A stretch of DNA of 64,000 bases from the NCBI GenBank assembly GCA_001600175.1, contig BCJC01000005.1:1096471-1160470 (forward strand), read 5' to 3'. Origin of the DNA: Erythrobasidium yunnanense. Lineage: Eukaryota > Basidiomycota > Cystobasidiomycetes > Erythrobasidiales > Erythrobasidiaceae. A program made the translations under genes and the position numbers. Below the pieces are notes generated by a model, which was given only the letters and a program-made list of their open reading frames with translations, had not been told where the DNA came from and did no database searches. Of this stretch, positions 45,378 to 56,192 are shown piece by piece. Position 1 is the first letter of the stretch, and every line of letters starts with the position of its first letter.

Positions 45378-46093
45378 ATGTTCTCCACCCGCAAGGCTGG
45401 ATTCTCAGCAATCATGGCTGCTCTGGCAGTAGCTCTGGTAGCTGCTCAGAGCTGTACTGTCGATACGGACTGTACGAGAGGAGAAGGAGGACATTGTATG
45501 GTTCCTGGAACAACAGAAGACGGGTGCTTCTATGCTAGCGGGAACTGCAATGCAGGATGTAAGTCACTCAGACTCTGACAAGAAGTACTATAACTGACAT
45601 GCTCTCCTTCAACAGTCTATCTAGGCTATCCCGGCCACTGTGAGAGCTGTCCCGCAGGAATGGTGAGCTCGCCTTCCTCGCTTGATGCGGAGTTATAGCT
45701 GACACGCGTCTTCTACAGACATCGGACGGAGGCTATACCTGCTCTGGAGACTGCCATAAGTTCTGCTATCAAGCATGCGAGAATGGTGACAAATGCTTCT
45801 CACCGACCGGTGGCAGCGCTAGCTGCGTAAATCCTCTCGGACAAGGTCAGACTGCATGCATGCAGACATGCGACGACAATACGTGAGTGTCTCCTCTCTC
45901 CCTTGTGTTTAGTATGAATCGCTAACGGGTCTGACTTAACAATAGGCAGAGCGTCATGTACGGCAATACTGGCTATGCCTACTGTATGGCACCTTCTATC
46001 ACCCCCTCTACCGGTCAAATAGCGGCGGGGCAAGCAGGAACCCGCAAGCGTACGGTCGTCGATCTTGAGATAGATCGAAAGCGGGTCGTATAG
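45378..46093 (+). CDS. Small secreted cysteine-rich protein
   Basis: Four exons (45378-45558, 45616-45662, 45719-45882, 45946-46093) give 179 residues. A signal peptide (MFSTRKAGFSAIMAALAVAL) precedes a mature region with about 18 cysteines in regular pairs: SCTVDTDCTRGEGGHCMV, YPGHCESCPAGM, CSGDCHKFCYQACENGDKC, CMQTCDD. The C-terminal tail has dibasic KR/RK sites (GTRKRTVVDLEIDRKRVV), which could be cut by Kex2 or simply be a basic tail. Many cysteines and secretion fit a fungal effector or surface protein, but there is no recognised family. All exon junctions keep frame. Confidence 0.75.
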
Positions 46094-46552
46094 CCTGCTT
46101 TCGGTAGGAGCGGTTCCGCGCAGTCCAAGTGGGCGTTTATATAATGCAACAAGGACAGTTCGTGAAGGCACGCAGTGCGTGAAGAGGGCTTAGGCATACT
46201 GGACGATCTTGTACATCAGATATTCTTTGGGAATTTCAAGCTGTCGTAATCTGCCAGCAGAAAAGCTAACGATGTATATGTGTCGGAGAGCGATGATGAA
46301 CACCGAGCGATCACTATGCCTTCGAAGACCTTAGATGGAATCTGTATGCTCCTCGCTTCTGCCATTATGGCGAAATAATACCTCAATGCACTCCTTCCAT
46401 GTCTTTGTCATACTGCTCATGATACTCTGACTCTGCATACTGGGCAACTGATCTTCAACCTTCTAAACCGACATTGAGCAGTTGGCTGGCTTCCACCGGG
46501 CTGTCTGTGGACTCCGACTGCAAAGCAAGCTGTATCTTCCACCAACACCACC
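46094..46552. other. Intergenic region, no gene seen
   Basis: About 460 bases between two plus-strand genes with no supported frame. Confidence 0.35.
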
Positions 46553-47300
46553 ATGCTGCTAGCTATAGCGCGACTCTACTCCAGATACAAAGGTTTCCCA
46601 GGCCTGCCATTTCCGACACCCAAATCTGATGATGAGTGCTCGAAGAATGTCAAGTGGGTCGCAGCGACAGCTGTCTTCGTGGCAGTAGGGTACACTGACT
46701 CGCTCCCGTAGATACATCATCTTTGAACTCTACGCCTTTCCCGATGCTTGCACCATGCCTGGTCTCACGGAGGAGCAACGTGAATGCAGACGGTATAGTC
46801 TGATGTGCTTTATGGTGCGCTCGAATAGATCGACAGAGTATCTGTCGGCTCCTCGCGACTGACCCTCTGGCTTATTGCTGCTCCCACAGGGTCACATTAT
46901 TTACGTACTCCAGGTTTACCTTGGCCAACTCTCTGGGAACTACGCTGCCTGGCCCGTACTGGCGCCTGCGATCGACAATGTTCTACCAGCAGTGCGCTTC
47001 GCGCGATGGGACGGTCAAGACGGACAACCTGGCCTGGTGGAGATATCGACAATGGCAGAAATGAAGGACTCGCTAATCTCGTATCTCCTTGAGGAACTCT
47101 CCCATCTATGCGGAAAGGATGCAGTCAGTAAGCTAGGACGAGTCGCTGACCCACCAAAGTCTCAAGGATCTGATAACGTTATCCCCGCATCTGCAGAGCA
47201 TGTCCGATCGCGTGCCGGCCAGTACGGGGTTGCTCTAGCCGTTCAAGATCGTGAAAAACGTCAGGCGATAGCAAGCGCGAATAGGCACCTACCCGTATAG
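46553..47300 (+). CDS. Hypothetical protein, three exons, 204 residues
   Basis: Exons 46553-46653, 46712-46814 and 46890-47300 join in frame with GT..AG introns of 58 and 75 nt. The start is MLLAIARLYSRYKGFPGL. Conserved-looking parts are KNVKYIIFELYAFPDACTMP, then RRYSLMCFMGHIIYVLQVYL, followed by FARWDGQDGQPGLVEIS and LISYLLEELSHLCGKDAVS. It lacks a convincing signal peptide. Two moderately hydrophobic stretches may be buried rather than membrane. I do not recognise a family. The gene model is my own splicing, so it is moderately uncertain. Confidence 0.5.
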
Positions 47301-47559
47301 GATGTCAAAAGCGAGTGTTTGTTGAGTATGTCCTGCCTGAATGTCGTTGTACATCAGATATACTAGTCTCCAGGTTGCTTGAAACGTCAAAATCGCCATC
47401 TCATCATGCCTTGGTTCCGCCCATGGTCGATTCAAGTCTGGAAATCTGTGCGGAGATAGAGCTACAAGAAGGATGGATTGCACTATGGATGGAAGTAATA
47501 ACGACTAATCTAAACTCAAAACACTATCAATTGGAGGGATCTGTACGTATGTGACGGGC

Positions 47560-48209
47560 CTAAGCAATTTCAATGGTCTGTCTGGCTGCATCACGCTCCA
47601 ATTTAGGAATGACGAGGCGGAGTATACCATCTTCTAGCTTGGCTTGGATCTTGCCAGCATCTACAGCCCGAGAGAAGCGCTGTGACATGAGTCAGCCTAA
47701 GCACTAGGACCAGAATGCGGAAGAAGACTTACGAAAGTATTGGAGAATGTGCCATACTTCTCCGACGCCCAGATAGGTGCTGTAGCATCCTGTGCTTGTG
47801 CGACTACTTCTGTCGTGGTGCTGGATGTTAAAGGCTCTGAGGCAGTCGCAGCTGTATCGGCTGGACTAGCCGCTGCCTCCTGGGTGCTAGCTGGTGTGGG
47901 TGTCTCGGCTGGCTGCTTGCCCTTAGTGCCAGTGATGTGAAGTACTTCCCCTCCATCTGATACTTCCACCTTGATATCTCCTCGCTTGTAACCTGGAACT
48001 TCTGCTTCTAGCAAGTAGTTACTGCCTTCTTCTCTCAGTGTGGAGTTGGGAGCAGTAGTAAAAGATGGAGGAGCATTGAAGAAGGGAGAGTTGAAGATGT
48101 GATGAGGAGTAGCATAGGCTCTGACTGGGCCAGCATTGAAGAAGGGCTCTTCGAGCAGCTTGAAGGCACCTCGAAGATCGTGGACGAGTGCTCGTGGGAA
48201 GAAGGCCAT
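47560..48209 (-). CDS. Small heat-shock protein (Hsp20/alpha-crystallin)
   Basis: Two exons (47560-47679 and 47733-48209, complement; 53-nt intron) give 198 residues. The N-terminus has MAFFPRALVHDLRGAFKLL and aromatic PFFNAP motifs. The alpha-crystallin domain starts with REEGSNYLLEAEVPGYKRGD and VEVSDGGEVLHITG, is interrupted by an about 50-residue Ala/Thr/Pro/Ser-rich loop, and resumes with EKYGTFSNTF|RFSRAVDAGKIQ, AKLEDGILRLVIPK and a short tail. The loop lies between core beta strands, as in many fungal Hsp20s. The protein holds unfolding proteins during heat stress in the cytosol and forms oligomers. Heat induction is likely by family knowledge. Confidence 0.92.
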
Positions 48210-48289
48210 TGTTTGTAGTATTCTGTTGTGTTTGGGGACAAAGAGAAATTAGGAGTGTGAAGAGGCTTCTATACTTGCGGCGCTAGCGA

Positions 48290-48400
48290 GTAGAATATCG
48301 TAGAAACTGCTAGGTGCTTCTGGTGGCACCGAGATCGGCCGGACGCGCAAGCTCTCGGCTTCATTCTAGACTGCTCTAGTATCTTCTGCACGAACTTGTC
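48290..48400 (-). promoter_or_regulatory. Candidate heat-shock element region upstream of Hsp20
   Basis: Upstream of the Hsp20 start, TTC/GAA units occur at loose spacing (ATTCTAGACTGC around 48363, then ATCTTCTGCACGAACTTG). HSF binds nGAAn repeats. The match is partial, so this is only suggestive. Confidence 0.25.
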
Positions 48401-48740
48401 AGTTGTGCTGTAACAACCTTTAGAGCCGAAAGCGGTAATGTCAGAGATCTGTAGGGGAAGCAGCGCAGGAGCTTGTGTCCGCCGAAGGCAGGCTGTGAGA
48501 TAGAACGAGCAGTGCAGACAGATCGTTGGTGACCATTATAGCATGCGTGTGTGACAGCCTCAGGTGCTCTGCATTGAGGCAGACAGCCCTAAGCTGCAGG
48601 TTTAAAGCTGTTCAGCGCTCCACGGTTACGCTAGCCTTTGCGTATACTGCTTACTTGTATATCAACCTCTTCAACAAGTCTGCCTCGCGACTATCAGTCT
48701 CGCTGGCATTCGGTGCTTGGGTTGCGTGCAGACCATCACG

Positions 48741-50799
48741 ATGAGCATGTCTGGGTCGCTGCACGAAGATGATCCATTCAAGAGTGATTGGGATGATGGC
48801 CAGGACACGACTACGAAGCAGCAGGCAGAAGAGGAGGATGTCCAGCGACATATAGCTCCAGCAGCAGTGGGCAGCTCAGGGCAGGAGGAGCAGCATCATC
48901 AGCAGGATGGAGGGCAGTCGCAGGCGCAGGCGCAGCAGCAGCAGCAGAGTAGTGAAGGACCAGCAAATTCAGAGATCCAGCAGAATCAGAACCAGCAACC
49001 TCGACGGCCTACGCGGCTGGCCTTGCGCGACAATCTCAATTGGAAAGACGAGATCAAGGTGCGAACTAAGTCGCAAAGCAGAAAGGTCAACAATTTAGCT
49101 GATTACGCTACCTGTAGATCGTCGATGCGCAAAAGACGAGCGAAGGCGCAGCTTCGTCCTACATCGTCTATGTGATCCGTTCAGACGTGCGTGTTCAGGC
49201 TCGTAAGGCTGCATAAGCTGATAGATCTGTGCACATCAACAGCAAGGAGACGCACGACATCGCTACTCCGAGTTTGAATCGCTGCGCGTCGTCCTGTCCA
49301 AGCTATATCCCGTCCTCATCATTCCTCCTATCCCACCCCATCACTCTCTATCAGACTATGCTGCGAAGCAAGGCAAAGCTAAAGAAGATGCCCAAGTCAT
49401 TGCGCGGCGGAAGAGGATGCTGAGCATCTTCCTGAACCGGTGCGGGCGGCATCCCATCATTGGCGAAGAGAGGGTGTTCCAGCGCTTCTTGGAGCCGAAT
49501 CTACCCTGGAGCGAAGTCTTGCATGCACCTCCTGTAACATTGCTCCCCAAGAACATCTTGAAAGCGTCCGCAAGAACGCCTGCAGACCCATCCACTTCAG
49601 CTCTATATTCAGCCTTGCCAGGACCATCATCTACAAGCGGTGGTGGCTCTGCGTCAGGCTTTGGTCCTGCGTTGCAAGAACCTGATCAGCGCTTCCTCGA
49701 CTCCGAAGTCTTTACGAACAAGTTCTCGAACCATCTAACTGGGAGCATGGAAAAGATCAATAGACGGATGATGAAGCGATGGTCTGAACTGAGTGCAGAC
49801 TATGCAGAACTTGGGGCGGTTATGAACGGGTTCAGCTTGAACGAGGGAAGCAACAGCGGGTCAGGCTCAGCGATAGCAAACACACAAGGCGAGCAGGAAA
49901 GAAATGCTGTGGATACGCTAGCAAGAGCCATTGAGAGTACTGGGCAAGCGATTGACTCGACGTATCTCAATTCGAATGCGATGGTAAAGTGCTATCTTAC
50001 AGACATTTGGCCTTTCTGACGTTGATTTCTGATAGTTGCAAGACTGGGAACGGACTTTTACCGAGCCGCTGGTCGAATATTCACAGTTCAGCAACGTGAT
50101 CAAGCAGCTACTCAAGTATCGTCATAGCAAGCATCTCCAGTTCGAGATGACCCGAGATACGCTCGAAACTAAGAAGTCTACCCTTGAAGAGCTAGAAAGG
50201 TCAGAGATGGAAGCTCGTCGACTCGATCAAGCACTTGATAGGGCTCTGTCACGCGTCAAGCCGCTCGACAACCAAGGAGAAGTCGACCGCTCTAGTCCAG
50301 ATCAGGCGGCTAGTGACCCGAACACATCTTCCGCTGCTTCCACATCATACTCTCAACCTTTATCAGCCAGTCAGAATATGAAGAAATCGACATCTTCGAG
50401 CAAGTTCGGATTCTTGGGAGCTCTGAGCCATACGTTCAATGGAATGGTGGATGCAGATCCAGAAGTGACGAGGAGAAATAACATTGGCAAGACTAGAGAT
50501 ACTATTACACAAGTAAGCCGGATATGACCGCTTTCCCCGACATCGCTGATGCCGGTTGTTCGAAGCTTGAAGGCTCGATACACGCTATTACATCCGATCT
50601 TCGGTATGCAAATCAGATGATCCAGGCCGACCTCGACCGCTTCCAACGACAGAAAGTGTCCGACCTCCGCGATATGTGCCTGGCCTCTGCGAATCTCCAC
50701 AGAGAGTGGTGCAAGAAGAACCTAGATCTATGGGAAGAAGCGAAGAAGAGCATAGAGGAGATCGACGATTCGCCAGCTCCGCTCAATACCAATCAGTGA
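48741..50799 (+). CDS. PX-BAR sorting nexin, Snx41/Atg20-type
   Basis: This multi-exon gene starts at ATG 48741 with MSMSGSLHEDDPFKSDWDD. A Gln/Ser-rich N-terminus (QSQAQAQQQQQSSEG) precedes DEIKIVDAQKTSEGAAS. The PX domain follows as RHRYSEFESLRVVLSKLYP, LIIPPIPPHHSLSDYAAKQG and MLSIFLNRCGRHPIIGEER; the RxxYSEFESLR motif binds phosphoinositides. FLEPNLPWSEVLHAPPVTLL and a helical region (WSELSADYAELGAVMNGFSL; LDQALDRALSRVKPLD) form a BAR-type domain ending WCKKNLDLWEEAKKSIEEID. This matches Snx41/Atg20, which pairs with Snx4 in endosome-to-Golgi recycling and selective autophagy. The first intron is 49059-49117. Confidence 0.93.
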
Positions 50800-51097
50800 C
50801 GCACCCTGCCAGACCTACCGTAGTTTCCCTTTTCTTGCCATGTAGCATGCTTGAAGGCTGTGTCTTCGACAAGAATGTTGTCTGTATTCAACATAGACAC
50901 TCAAGTATACCTATTCGGTGCCTGGCTGATCATCCGCTCCACGGTCGGACTTGTTCAGAGGAAGCTTGGGCCGCTTTTTAGGTCGTCGAACGAGGACTCT
51001 CGTCGAACATTCCAGGTCGTCGAATGCTTCCTTCAAATTTTCGATAGATTCTCCTTCCTCTTCTCTTCTCCACCCCAATCAGTTCACAGCAGGAATT

Positions 51098-51906
51098 ATG
51101 GCGGCTGCTGGCTATCGCAAAATCGTCAACGCAAGGCGGATGCTTCGTTCACATCCCGAAGAGTGGACCCTACCTCTCTCCGACGAACGTGATGTAGCTC
51201 TCATCAATGCCGATGATCTCCCTTTTGTGGACTATAAGGGAATGCCCTACCACCGAAAAGTCGTGAGTGCCCTTTCCTTCGCTCACCTAGCTTTCCCGTC
51301 ATTAAAGGATGATTCCTAGTACCACATGAAACGCGGAAAAGACTACGAAACTGTAAGTCACTTTAGTTGGAGAAGTGTAACTGGCCAACCGGGTTATACA
51401 CGCAGACCGACTGGACAGTAGAAGCCGATGTAAAGCTCAAGGAGATGGTCTCTCAGGCCGGGGGACAGGTTATCGGATACAACCAAGGCCCCATTGCCAA
51501 AGTTGACTGGGCGTCCGTGACCGGTAAGTAGAGACTCTGCGTGTGGGATCTGGGCTCATGAGTATGAATAACGCCAGTCAACGTCAACATCTACTATAAG
51601 CCGGCTTCCATGCCCATCAGTAGCTACTCCAAAAAGGATCCGGGTAGTGACTGGGGCTTCCTATCGACCGCTCCCAAGAACACCAGAATCTACAAAGGCT
51701 CCAATAAAACCTGCTCAGACAGAACTTGTGCAGACAGAACCTGCCCTAACCATTCAATGGACACCATGATACTCCGGGACTGTACTACCAACACTGCAGG
51801 TTCAAGTCAGTATGTTGCAGAAAGAACGGGGGACATTCTCTGCATCAAGTGCTGTGACGACTTTGATTGTAGGTATAAGCTACATGTGGTTGCAGCACAT
51901 CGCTGA
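51098..51906 (+). CDS. Hypothetical protein with TCSDR-like repeat
   Basis: Exons 51098-51262, 51320-51352, 51406-51523 and 51578-51906 join in frame for 214 residues. It starts MAAAGYRKIVNARRMLRS. Later segments are DWTVEADVKLKEMVSQAGGQ, then VNVNIYYKPASMPISSYS. A tandem TCSDRTCADRTC repeat follows and matches a direct 15-bp repeat in the DNA (51711-51740). The C-terminus has more cysteines (ILCIKCCDDFDCRY). There is no signal peptide. I do not recognise a family. The 33-nt second exon is short, so the model is tentative; the gene may continue past 51906. Confidence 0.55.
51711..51740. repeat. Two-unit 15-bp tandem repeat inside the hypothetical gene
   Basis: A CAGACAGAAC core is repeated at 15-bp spacing and translates in the gene frame to SDRT/ADRT with flanking Cys. 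The length is a multiple of three, so the frame is kept. Confidence 0.7.
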
Positions 51907-52357
51907 TATGGTGCGCTATACAGGTCCATGGATAGTTGCAGCAGTCAGGAAGGTTTCGGATACTCGAGCTGAAGCAGAGCCGTGCCCATGCTGTATTCTG
52001 CCCTCCGATCATACTCATTCAGGTGTTTAAGGTGGTGGAGCTACACGCGAGCCGCTTTACGGCTTCTGGGGTAGCTAGATGCAAATGGAGGATGTAGTTT
52101 CAGCTAGCTTCTCCTTCCAGGATACCGAGTGCAGAATCTGTTATGAGCCATCTATAGCCTGATATCTGCCTTTAAACGTTGTTCAACTTGTGCCAGTTGA
52201 TCACCCGCTCTAACCGTGCTGACGTGATATTAGGACGAGCTTGGACCCCTTACGATCGTCAAACACCTTCTCTTACATTCTTGTTTCTATTCTTTCTAGT
52301 CCTCCTCGCCCTTTCCCTTCCTCTCTTTCTTTCTCCACCTCCCACTCTTTCGGAGCT
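51907..52357. promoter_or_regulatory. Upstream region with polypyrimidine tract before short F-box copy 1
   Basis: The last 100 bases before the start are strongly CT-rich (TCCTCCTCGCCCTTTCCC around 52300-52317). A similar tract precedes copy 2, so it appears to be part of the duplicated unit. Confidence 0.45.
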
Positions 52358-53407
52358 ATGGCAGAGCCTACTCAAGTCACAAGCGGTAAAGACGACAATG
52401 TCAAGAAGGAGGATGTCAAAGCAAAGCTCAGTCTGCTCGACCTCCCGCGCGAACTGCTTCACAAAGTTAAAGCAAATCTCCACGATCTGCAATCTCACTA
52501 TTCCTTCTCGCAAGTCTGCAAAGCGACGAACGCTTTGTATGGTGAGAAGACTTGGCAGAGCCTTCTCTTTCATGCTGGCTGGGCGCTTCCTATGCCTTTC
52601 GCCAGAGAGTTCTTCAAGGACAACAAAGACAGCGCAAAGGGCATGTACAAAGGCCTGGCAAAACTCATTGTAGAAGATGCAGCATGCTTTCAAGATCATA
52701 GCGAGATCAACGACTGGCTCACTGCAGAAGGTAGTCATGCCGTCTTCCTGCCGACTCGCGTTAACCTTTGCTAATATTTCTTGCATACTACTACCAGTCA
52801 TCTTCGAAGAGCATCTCAAGCTGGACTACGTTCTCGATGTCAAGACAGATGCAGACATCGTCGAGTCCAAGACTCGTGTCAAGGTTAACAAGGACCCTTT
52901 CCTGCTCTATGACGCTGGCAACAAGAACGAGGCTTTCTCCATTCCTACTTCCGACGATGATTACGACAAGAGTCTTCCTTTCTCCAAGCATCTATACGTA
53001 TCGGCTCGCTTATTCACAACACCGGCACTCTCGGAAGCCACCGTCAACAACGGACTGTACCCTAATGGAAAAGCCTGGAAAGTAAAGAATCGATTCGGAC
53101 TGACAGTACTGAACTCGCTTTCTCCGATCGCTAAATCGTGAGTCAGCACTTTGCCGGCTTCAGAAGCCAGGTCTGACATTCTAGCAGACTCTCCGAGCTA
53201 CCCAAATTATTGGCGCAATGTGAGTGTGGCTCTGGCGTACTACCGATCATTCTCTGATGTTGTATGTGTCTGGACAGATCTCGCACAGGTGGGTCAAGCA
53301 GGTTCGTAGACACTCTCTGACGGACTGACAGAAGGTACAGTTTCTACGAAGGTCTGCACCCCACCTACGGCGGTGGAACTCGCTTCGAGGTCGCTTGGGG
53401 CAGCTAG
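52358..53407 (+). CDS. Short F-box family protein, tandem copy 1
   Basis: Exon 1 (52358-52730) starts MAEPTQVTSGKDDNVKKE and carries the F-box SLLDLPRELLHKVKANLHDL with SFSQVCKATNALYGEKTWQ. Exon 2 from 52798 begins VIFEEHLKLDYVLDV and later has HLYVSARLFTTPALSEATVN and RFGLTVLNSLSPIAK. Small 3' exons end in FYEGLHPTYGGGTRFEVAW, the family's C-terminal signature. There are no LRRs, unlike the long F-box family. Exon borders between 53141 and 53341 are not fully resolved by eye. It is probably an SCF adaptor with an unknown substrate. Confidence 0.75.
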
Positions 53408-53717
53408 ACATCTGAAAGTCTTCCCATCGCCCTTACCCTTCGTGGAAATAGGATTCGAGGGAGACCGATCGCCAAGGACAATGGGTAGCGTCCGATTTGA
53501 TTAGGCCTTCTAGATTGACTTTTGAAAGAGATTAGCAATTTACATTTATTGAAGGCGCCCGCGATACCCGAGGCCAAGCAAGGCTCGGGCCGTCCGACCC
53601 CTGTCTGACAAGGCTTCCACATTTTCCCATTCCTTTGACTCTTTTTCTCCCTTTCTTCTCTCTCTTCTCTTCTTCTTCTTCTTCTTCTCCTCCCACTTTC
53701 CCTCCAACTCGCTGAAG
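53408..53717. promoter_or_regulatory. Promoter region with long polypyrimidine tract before short F-box copy 2
   Basis: At 53638-53700 there is an almost pure CT tract (TCTTCTTCTTCTTCTTC) just before the start. Such tracts are common fungal promoter features near transcription starts. The opposite strand is open here and gives only a Lys/Glu-rich artefact. Confidence 0.5.
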
Positions 53718-54728
53718 ATGGCAGACGCCGTTGCTGAGTCCCCAAGCAGCGCAGCAATCAAGCTGACAGATCTGCCTGTTGAGATACTGCACAACATCAA
53801 AGCAAATCTTCACGACCTCCAATCACATGTCCGCTTCTCCCAGACCTGCAAAGCGACAAATGCTCTTTATACCGAAGAGGATTGGAGACGAATGATGTTC
53901 GTAGCAGGCTGGTCCGCCCCCATACCAAAAGACCGCAAAGACAACGCTTTCTGGGGAAAGTGGGCTCAAGCTATCGTCGATGATGCGAGCAAATTCCCGC
54001 GAAACAAGAAGATACAGTCCTGGATCTCTGCAGAGGGTGATTTCGGATGCCATGCCTCGTATCGTCGAATGAAAGCGGCAGCTGACCGACTCTATACAAT
54101 CAGTGATCTTTCAGGGCCTTCTCGATCTGGACACCCCTTGCGATATCAAAACTCCGTCGGAAGTCAAGCGACATAAGTTAAAGATCACTGCCAAGGACGA
54201 GATCTCAATCAACTGCAACTTCTCCGCTGTCCCGGAAGGAATGTTCGTGTTTGATTCGGTCGACCTGGACTACAACGATGACTACGACGACGAGAGACCG
54301 AAGGTCTTAGAACACCCGAGCGTTGGAGGGCGTCTCTTCACATCTCCCGCCGTCTCTTACGGGTGGTTCGAAGACGGCAAGTCCGACTGTGCACCAGAGA
54401 CGGTCGAAAACCCTCTGGGTCTGACTCTTGCGGACGCTCTAATGGCAGTAGCGAAGGGGTAAGCCTTCAGCATCGGATCGTATGCAAAACTGACACCAGG
54501 ACTACAGGCTCTCGCGCGTTCCTCGCGAGTACTGGGACCAAGTAAGCTGCAAGTCCTGTCACAAGATCCAGCTTACCATAGTCCTGCTGTTCTCAGGAAG
54601 ATTGGAGGTGAACAATCCTGGTACATTCAGCTCGGGCCATACTGACTCCTGCATCTGTTCTTCGAAGCTGGTTCGAGGGCTTCTGGCCCGAAGGCGGACT
54701 CCGCTTCACAGTCAATTGGTCCGGCTGA
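53718..54728 (+). CDS. Short F-box family protein, tandem copy 2
   Basis: This is a paralogue of the previous gene. The start is MADAVAESPSSAAIKLTDLP, with the F-box LTDLPVEILHNIKANLHDLQ and the FSQTCKATNALYTEEDW helix. Exon 2 resumes with VIFQGLLDLDTPCDIKTP. The middle has VFDSVDLDYNDDYDDERP, then HPSVGGRLFTSPAVSYGW and ENPLGLTLADALMAVAKG, and the last exon gives WFEGFWPEGGLRFTVNWSG before a TGA at 54726-54728. Shared blocks with the other copies (HPxVxGRxFTSP, NPLGLTxxDAL) define the family. All visible junctions keep frame, so it looks intact. Confidence 0.8.
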
Positions 54729-55028
54729 ATGGAAACCGTGTATTGCTGATAGACTGCTTCGAAGGACCCTTGCCAGATACTATAGCAGCTGTCCGCTAGC
54801 CAGCTACTCCGTCATTCAGCGAGTTTTAGATTTTCTCAGCCTTTTTGCAAAGCCCGGATGTTAGTGTAGTCACCGCTCGTGTAGCCAATGCTCGCGCTCT
54901 TTTGGCCCTCGTGGAGTAATCTGCCCTGACTTGCTTCAATTGCCTTTTGGCTTCCTTCCAATCAGTTCCTTTGCCAGACAACACTAACTGACGAATCTGC
55001 AAAGCACCAAAAAAGAACGGCGTGAATC
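54729..55028. other. Spacer between short F-box copies 2 and 3
   Basis: Three hundred bases with no gene seen; promoter side of the third copy. Confidence 0.35.
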
Positions 55029-55993
55029 ATGACTGTTCACTCTCTGCTGGAACTGCCTGTCGAATTACTGGAAGAGATCAAAAGCCATTTACACGACCTT
55101 CGATCTCATGCCTACTTTGCACAAACATGTACCAAGATCAACAGGTTATACAACGACGATATGTGGCACAGGAAACTCTTTGCTGCCGGGTACTCAATCC
55201 CTGTGAGATGCTGGAAGGAATCCGAAGCCATGTGGAAAGACTGGGCTTTTGCTGTGGTGGGAGATGCTGAGCTTTTCGAACATCAGCCTGAAATCTCTGG
55301 CTGGGTCGCCAGAGAGCGTAAGTACCTGGATCAGAGGATCTGGATTGGCTGACTGGGTTGCTAAGCAGTCATCACCAGAAGACACATCGAAGGGAAGACC
55401 GATACGAAGGCCAGGTCTTTAGAAGAGACTCGAAAGGATGGTATCGAAGTGTACGGGACGGCCGAACATCCGGTCTTCGGCGAGACGAGGGGTGAAATAG
55501 ACAAGATATTCTTATTCCTCCCTTATAACTGGGATATATTGGAAGAATCCGATGGCTAAAATATGGGCGTTTTCGACCATCCTTGCGTATCGGGACGATT
55601 CTTCACCTCTCCGCCTACAACCGAAGGTTGGGTTGACTATGGACACATGCTGGAAAATGAAGAGGCGGATTACGTTACAAATGCGCTGGGTCTAACTTAC
55701 ATGGACGCCTTGTATCCGCTGGCGATAAGGTAGATGTCGATACGTTCTGTTAGAAGGAGGTCCTGACAGTCAGAGTAACAGCATCTCGCAGAAGCCCGAC
55801 GAATGGTGGAGAGAGGTAAGCAAGTCGGACCCACTCGATCGCGATTCGTTCGTTGATGTCCGTCTGCCCAGGAGTGGGATAAGTAAATGTCTGGGGCTTA
55901 CCAAGGTACCATGACTAAAAGCTGTTCATGGACAGTTTCTATCAAGGCCTAAGAGGTCGCGACGGCTATTACTCGATTGAATGGACACACTAG
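55029..55993 (+). pseudogene. Short F-box family, tandem copy 3 with in-frame stop
   Basis: The first exon (from 55029) has a normal F-box, LLELPVELLEEIKSHLHDLR, with YFAQTCTKINRLYNDDMWHR. A following exon carries VITRRHIEGKTDTKARS and then runs into a TAA at 55557-55559, directly before NMGVFDHPCVSGRFFTSP, which aligns with the family middle. Downstream blocks are still readable: YVTNALGLTYMDALYPLAIR and the C-terminal SFYQGLRGRDGYYSIEW. So the locus is nearly complete but has at least one nonsense codon. It is probably a young pseudogene, unless splicing avoids the stop. Confidence 0.7.
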
Positions 55994-56192
55994 GCATTTA
56001 CGTATCGCAACATTCGAAGCTCAGGGTCGTCTCCAGCTTTTGGAGCAGTGTCCTTCATGGTCTGGAACGTAGTGTCGGTCGTTCATCAGATTGATGGAGA
56101 GAAGGAGGTCTAAAATGCTCGAATGACCAATTTGAGAAAATACTACCGGCGGAATGGTTGCGAGAATATCAGTCACAGTACATAGTTTCGCA

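Noticed and set aside
48920-48955. CAG repeat as a possible microsatellite element
   Set aside because: It is the in-frame poly-Gln part of the Snx41/Atg20 N-terminus, an ordinary coding low-complexity tract.
53532-53822. Minus-strand open frame rich in Lys and Glu
   Set aside because: It is the reverse of the polypyrimidine promoter tract before the second short F-box gene.
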